Assembly (NCBI GenBank): GCA_963643985.1
Contig: CAVINP010000041.1
Coordinates: forward strand, 1-16,219
Length of the DNA stretch: 16,219 nt
Direction of reading: 5' to 3'
From: SFTH01 sp963643985
Lineage (GTDB): Bacteria > Bacillota > Clostridia > Christensenellales > Aristaeellaceae
Part shown: one piece after another, positions 13,220 to 16,219 of the stretch
Position numbering within the stretch: position 1 is the stretch's first letter
How the letters are laid out: every line of letters begins with the position of its first letter
Notes under the pieces: generated by a model
Database searches by the model: none
The model's input: only the letters and a program-made list of their open reading frames with translations
What the model was told of the DNA's origin: nothing
Position numbers and translations under genes: made by a program

Positions 13220-13790
13220 GATACGAAGCTATTCAGTTTTACGTTTGATTGTAATCGCTTTGCCCCGGCGTTGAACTTCCGATAAACCGGTAATATTGCC
13301 TTTTCCGCTGCACCCGATTCGCTGTTTCAGGTTCGGTTTTCAACCTGCTCCGGATGATTCATGCTTCACAGCCTGCATTATCCTGTCGGGCCGTGACGTT
13401 CTTTCATCGTGTTGCGGTTCGCTGTTCCGGATCATTGTGTTCGGTGTTTTCATCCGATCTTTTCATTTTCCTGAAACGCGTCTGAACAGATTTCCCGATG
13501 AATGCATCTGAGGCGGCGGAGTTTGAAGCCGATGCTGCTTTTGTTACACAGCGCTCGAGGCAAAGCGAACAAACCCCTTGGTCATTTCCGACTGGTTCAT
13601 TGGACTCGCCCCCTTCTCGTTTCCTGTGATTCTGTCCTTGAATGATGAGTGTCTTCCCCGTGAGTTGGCTTTGGTTCGGTTTCTTTGTCGGTCCTTTCTG
13701 CCTTGTTGGAACCTTGACCTTGGGGTTTCGGGATACCGGCAGCATGCTGTGCTCCGATTCTCTTTCTCTTGGACTCATCTTCCTTGGTGC
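13191..13790 (-). ncRNA. candidate structured RNA or long leader, about 600 nt
   Basis: A strong minus-strand promoter points into about 600 bases without a credible gene. The RNA strand is A-rich and very T-poor in its first 185 bases (about 9% T by my count), which explains the long open frames there. Visible pairings include a long-range helix of 7 plus 5 pairs around a symmetric AA/AA loop (13715-13728 with 13571-13584) and a nested 5-pair helix (13687-13691 with 13588-13592). There is also an 8-pair hairpin with one G-U (13366-13373 with 13389-13396) and a 6-pair hairpin (13328-13333 with 13342-13347). A stem with a short U-tract ends it at 13194-13219. I find no tmRNA, RNase P or SRP hallmark. 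The size would fit the large OLE or ROOL classes, but I cannot match either. The alternative is a long 5' leader of the kinase-like gene. Confidence 0.45.
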
Positions 13791-13796
13791 ACATTT

Positions 13797-13825
13797 ATAA
13801 TACCATGTTTCGCTTTTGTTGTCAA
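13797..13825 (-). promoter_or_regulatory. strong sigma-A promoter with UP-like A-tracts
   Basis: On the minus strand a perfect TTGACA (13825-13820), a 17-base spacer and TATTAT (13802-13797), with A/T tracts just upstream (13826-13859) like an UP element. Predicted start near 13790. It is one of the best promoters in the window and fires into the apparently noncoding stretch 13191-13790. Confidence 0.82.
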
Positions 13826-13882
13826 CCCATTTTTAATATTTTTCGAGAATTTTTTTGAGCGTTATGTCAGCCCGTTCATCCG

Positions 13883-14527
13883 TCATGTGGATGATTTGAC
13901 AATATCCTTAAGCTCTCCGTGATCCATTTCGTGAACGGTGTCGCAGAGCAGCCCGATGTCGGTCGGGTTGTGGCTGGCCAGAAGTATCGTGCAGCCCTTC
14001 TCCCGCAGGGCGGCAAAGAGCGTCCGCATCTCCTGCACGCCGTCGTTGTCCAGCCCGTTCATCGGCTCGTCCAGCAGCAGCAGTTTCGGTTTTTCCATGA
14101 TGGCCTGCGCGATGCCCAGCCTCTGGCGCATGCCCAGGCTGTAGGCCGACACGTGCTTTTTCATGCCCGGATCCAGCCCGACCTGCTCCATGGCGGCGAC
14201 GATCTCCTTTTTGCCGATCCGCCCGCGGATGTTTGCCAGCAGGCGCAGGTTGGCATAGCCGGAGGCCGTGGGCAGAAAGCCGGGTGTCTCGATGATCGCG
14301 CCCATGCGCGGCGGGATCTCCATGTCCACGCCGACCTCGCGGCCGTATACGAATATGTGCCCCGACGTCAGCGGGCTCAGCCCCGCGATGCACTTGAGCA
14401 GCACCGTCTTGCCCGAGCCGTTGCGCCCGATCAGGCCGTGTATGGCGCCCTTTTCAAGCTGCAGGCTGATGTGGTTCAGCACGCAGTTTTTGCCGTAGCG
14501 CTTGACGGCATTCTCTATCATGATCAT
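13883..14527 (-). CDS. ABC exporter ATP-binding protein (BcrA-like)
   Basis: This 214-residue ATPase powers the two membrane proteins encoded just upstream. It has Walker A GRNGSGKT (34-41), the Q-loop region replaced by IIETPGF (78-84) as is usual in bacitracin-type (BcrA) ATPases, and signature SLGMRQ (130-135). Walker B is LLLLDEP (149-155) and the switch histidine is H186 in ASHNP, so it should hydrolyse ATP. At 214 residues it is shorter than typical BcrA (about 300), lacking the C-terminal extension. The first ATG (14527) is preferred because AAGGAGG lies 8 bases away, overlapping the upstream stop codon (TAAGGAGG). The substrate is unknown. Small bacitracin-type exporters handle peptides, lantibiotics or lipids, and no biosynthetic or two-component genes are in view. 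Confidence 0.92.
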   Translation of the reverse strand: MIMIENAVKRYGKNCVLNHISLQLEKGAIHGLIGRNGSGKTVLLKCIAGLSPLTSGHIFVYGREVGVDMEIPPRMGAIIETPGFLPTASGYANLRLLANIRGRIGKKEIVAAMEQVGLDPGMKKHVSAYSLGMRQRLGIAQAIMEKPKLLLLDEPMNGLDNDGVQEMRTLFAALREKGCTILLASHNPTDIGLLCDTVHEMDHGELKDIVKSST

Positions 14528-14540
14528 ACGGGCGACCTCC

Positions 14541-15380
14541 TTACATCTTCAGTTCCCGCCGGCGCACGCCGCGCACGAATATTCCGATCAGCAGCATCAG
14601 CACGCCCAAGAGCAGCGCAAAGGCAAACCACAGCGCGGGCCGCCCCATGCCGTCGCCGTAGTCCAGCCCCGAGAGCTTGCTCAGCGACAGCGGCGAGAAG
14701 TAGTAGGCCTCCACGCCGAAATATTCCTCCAGCATGAAGTCAAAGCCGATCGGCAGCGCGACCAGCACGAAGCTCAGCCGCCGGTCCAGCAGGAGGTTGA
14801 TCAGCATCATCAGCATGCACAGCAGCGAGAGCACCGCAAAGTGCAGCACGCCCTCGATCAGCCACGCGGGAACCGGCGTGTATGCGCGGGGAATCCACAC
14901 GTCGTAGTTGAGGTCGCTGGAGTATACGTCCCACATGAAGTCATCGACCAGCGCGGTGATGCCGCTGCCCCAGCCGGCCGAGAACTGCACGTAGGGCACA
15001 AGCAGCGCCCACGCGATCAGCGTTGCAAGGAGCAGATACAGCGCCACGGCCGTCAGCAGGTACATGACCTGACCGACGGCCCAGGATTTGCGCCCCGTGC
15101 GCAGTATCAGGTAGCGCTGCAGCTCGTCCGTGCAGGGTGCATCGAACATCAGTGCCAGGCAGGCCAGCGCCAGAAAGGCCGTCACGGCGGTGTCGTTCAG
15201 AAGATAGACCATCAGGCCGACGGGGTTGATGGTCAGCTGCTCGGCGACCAGCATATTGCGGATCGGCTCCAGAACCTTCTGCAGGTACAGCGCGGTGACG
15301 ATCAGCACCACCCAGCTGCGCGGCGTGGCCATCAGCCGTGCGAGGCAGCCGCGGCAGACGGGAAACCATTTACGCTTCAT
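14541..15380 (-). CDS. ABC-2-type permease subunit (second gene of operon)
   Basis: This 279-residue integral membrane protein has about six hydrophobic segments (about 23-40, 62-80, 103-130, 175-197, 201-219 and 249-270). After the second helix it has a short cytoplasmic loop LILRTGRKSW (91-100). The other permease has the matching LVRSGRKRF, which suggests the two are distant paralogues forming a heterodimer. A larger extracellular loop (about 132-172) contains many aromatic and acidic residues. Its ATG overlaps the stop of the upstream permease (ATGA), with AGGAGG 8 bases away. Its stop lies 13 bases from the ATPase start. No specific family can be named beyond ABC-2-like exporter permease. 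Confidence 0.8.
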   Translation of the reverse strand: MKRKWFPVCRGCLARLMATPRSWVVLIVTALYLQKVLEPIRNMLVAEQLTINPVGLMVYLLNDTAVTAFLALACLALMFDAPCTDELQRYLILRTGRKSWAVGQVMYLLTAVALYLLLATLIAWALLVPYVQFSAGWGSGITALVDDFMWDVYSSDLNYDVWIPRAYTPVPAWLIEGVLHFAVLSLLCMLMMLINLLLDRRLSFVLVALPIGFDFMLEEYFGVEAYYFSPLSLSKLSGLDYGDGMGRPALWFAFALLLGVLMLLIGIFVRGVRRRELKM

Positions 15381-16135
15381 TTGATCATCCTCCTGCGTGC
15401 GCCCTGCACGAACACGAACGACGCGATCAGGCTGCCCGCGCCGTACACGCCCAGCGCCGCCAGCAGCGTCTTTCCCGTCGGGAGACCGACCGTGCCCAGC
15501 TGCAACAGATACGGCGAGAGCCAGACCGGCTCCTGCGTGGCCAGTTCCTCAAAGAGGCGATACAGCAGCATGGGCGCACAGAGCGTCAGTGAAATGTTGG
15601 GCAGCCACGCCGAAACCGCCAGCGCCACCAGCGCCCAGAACGCGCCCGCCATGCACTGCAGCGCCGCCGCGGAGGCGTAGTAGGCCACAAGCCCCGCCGC
15701 GGTCACGCCGCCGGAGAAATCGTAGTAGCAAAAGTCGGCGATCATCTGCGCGTAGCCGCTGTAGTCCTGCGAGAACCACAGGTTGACAAAGACCGTAAAG
15801 AGCGCACTGCCCAGCCCCAGCGCCAGCGCACCGCTCAGTGCGCAGCAGAGTATCTTGGACCTTAGAAAGCGTTTGCGGCCGCTGCGCACGAGCATGGACA
15901 CCGCCATGCCGCTGTTCAGGTCGCGCACAAAGCCCGTTGAAAAGGGTATGGCGGCAATCAGCGGCGAAAGCAGCATTACCGGCGTGATGGCGCCGCAGAA
16001 CATGTGTACGATCAGCGCGTTCTGGCTGCGGTCCGCCATGTCATGGCCGATATCGGCCAGCATCAGCGCACAAAAGAGCAGCGCCGCCGCGATGAGCCAC
16101 GGGCCGAACGCCCGCCTTCGATCTGCCTTGAGCAT
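15377..16135 (-). CDS. ABC-2-type permease subunit (first gene of operon)
   Basis: This 252-residue membrane protein has about six hydrophobic segments (12-28, 45-67, 95-118, 146-176, 180-195 and 222-244). The loop LVRSGRKRF (82-90) after the second helix corresponds to the loop of the neighbouring permease. It ends with a basic tail RRRMIK that would face the cytoplasm. GGAGG (16140-16144 on the plus-strand coordinates) precedes the ATG by only 4 bases, a short but usable spacing. It is the first visible gene of a three-gene operon: permease, permease, ATPase. The promoter probably lies beyond or near the right window edge. No substrate-binding lipoprotein is encoded, consistent with export. 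Confidence 0.8.
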   Translation of the reverse strand: MLKADRRRAFGPWLIAAALLFCALMLADIGHDMADRSQNALIVHMFCGAITPVMLLSPLIAAIPFSTGFVRDLNSGMAVSMLVRSGRKRFLRSKILCCALSGALALGLGSALFTVFVNLWFSQDYSGYAQMIADFCYYDFSGGVTAAGLVAYYASAAALQCMAGAFWALVALAVSAWLPNISLTLCAPMLLYRLFEELATQEPVWLSPYLLQLGTVGLPTGKTLLAALGVYGAGSLIASFVFVQGARRRMIK

Positions 16136-16158
16136 GATACCTCCGTGGGGGGTGGTTC

Positions 16159-16179
16159 AGTGATTAGTGAAATGGTGAA
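16159..16179. repeat. heptad array, three units (AGTGATT type)
   Basis: Three units in 7-base phase begin AGTGATT then AGTGAAA, just upstream of the ABC operon. This is the same class as at 13127-13146. Confidence 0.65.
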
Positions 16180-16219
16180 ACGATTTGCCGTTGAATCAAA
16201 AGTAAAAACACGAACCCCT

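Noticed and set aside
13404..13778. 124-residue minus-strand open frame after the strong promoter
   Set aside because: Highly charged, no recognisable fold, ribosome site too close to the ATG, and overlapping open frames in other phases. The T-poor strand explains the lack of stops. It remains the main alternative to the RNA interpretation.
13191..13790. tmRNA, RNase P RNA or SRP RNA
   Set aside because: No CCA-ended acceptor with tag frame, no RNase P conserved core (GAGGAAAGTCC-like), and too long for SRP RNA.
13597..13794. 65-residue minus-strand frame ending in an ATGA overlap with an 18-codon frame (MNQSEMTKGFVRFASSAV)
   Set aside because: Its start would lie upstream of the predicted transcription start, and the 18-codon frame matches no peptide I know. 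The coupling is probably chance.
13876..13894. terminator of the ABC operon (6-pair hairpin TCATCC/GGATGA)
   Set aside because: The stem is short, overlaps the stop codon, and is followed on the minus strand by an A-tract, not a T-tract.

Overview
The window is high-GC (roughly 60% by eye) bacterial DNA. It looks like a low-oxygen Firmicute of the Clostridia, probably a gut or rumen lineage. Supporting signs are strong AGGAGG-type ribosome binding sites, sigma-A promoters with 17-base spacers, and a gene set of DUF1385 (YqhQ), LtaS-like sulfatase, CrtO-like acyltransferase, paired COG0523 GTPases, VanZ-like protein, bacterial NSS transporter and cytidylate-kinase-like protein. A named genus cannot be supported from sequence alone. 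There is no rRNA, tRNA, CRISPR array, transposase or phage gene, so this reads as core chromosome with repeat-rich spacers.

Layout, left to right. (1) 1-3290, plus strand: a DUF1385 membrane protein, then an LtaS-family phosphoglycerol transferase with an extra C-terminal beta domain, closed by a terminator. (2) 3292-4985, minus strand: a translationally coupled pair, a membrane diguanylate cyclase followed by a CrtO-like acyltransferase. (3) 5266-5800, minus strand: a small secreted double-SH3 protein with its own terminator. (4) 6025-8202, minus strand: two adjacent COG0523 (CobW/G3E) GTPases, the first carrying a roughly 106-residue His/Asp/Cys metal-binding insert in three repeats, the second apparently fused to a DUF1980/TIGR03943-like domain. 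(5) 8363-8827, minus strand: a VanZ-like protein. (6) 9106-10641, plus strand: a monocistronic L-fucose/L-arabinose isomerase-family gene. (7) 11035-12387, plus strand: an NSS sodium symporter, converging on a cytidylate-kinase-like gene (12461-13096) across one shared hairpin. (8) 13191-13825, minus strand: a strong promoter followed by about 600 bases of A-rich, T-poor sequence with several inverted repeats and no convincing protein, my best candidate for an undescribed structured RNA or a very long leader. (9) 13883-16135, minus strand: a three-gene ABC exporter operon of two permeases and an ATPase.

Two features cut across the window. First, most spacers contain short tandem arrays with an exact 7-base period and related but varying units (broad consensus RGKNAYY, either strand). 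They resemble the heptanucleotide STRR repeats known from cyanobacteria. Second, a partly palindromic spacer element beginning ACCCCTCAG occurs complete at 8881-8962, and in partial form near 10752 and 13157, each time beside heptad arrays.

Functionally, several genes point to the cell envelope (LtaS-like, CrtO-like, SH3, VanZ-like, ABC exporter). The GTPase pair points to transition-metal allocation, most likely zinc.
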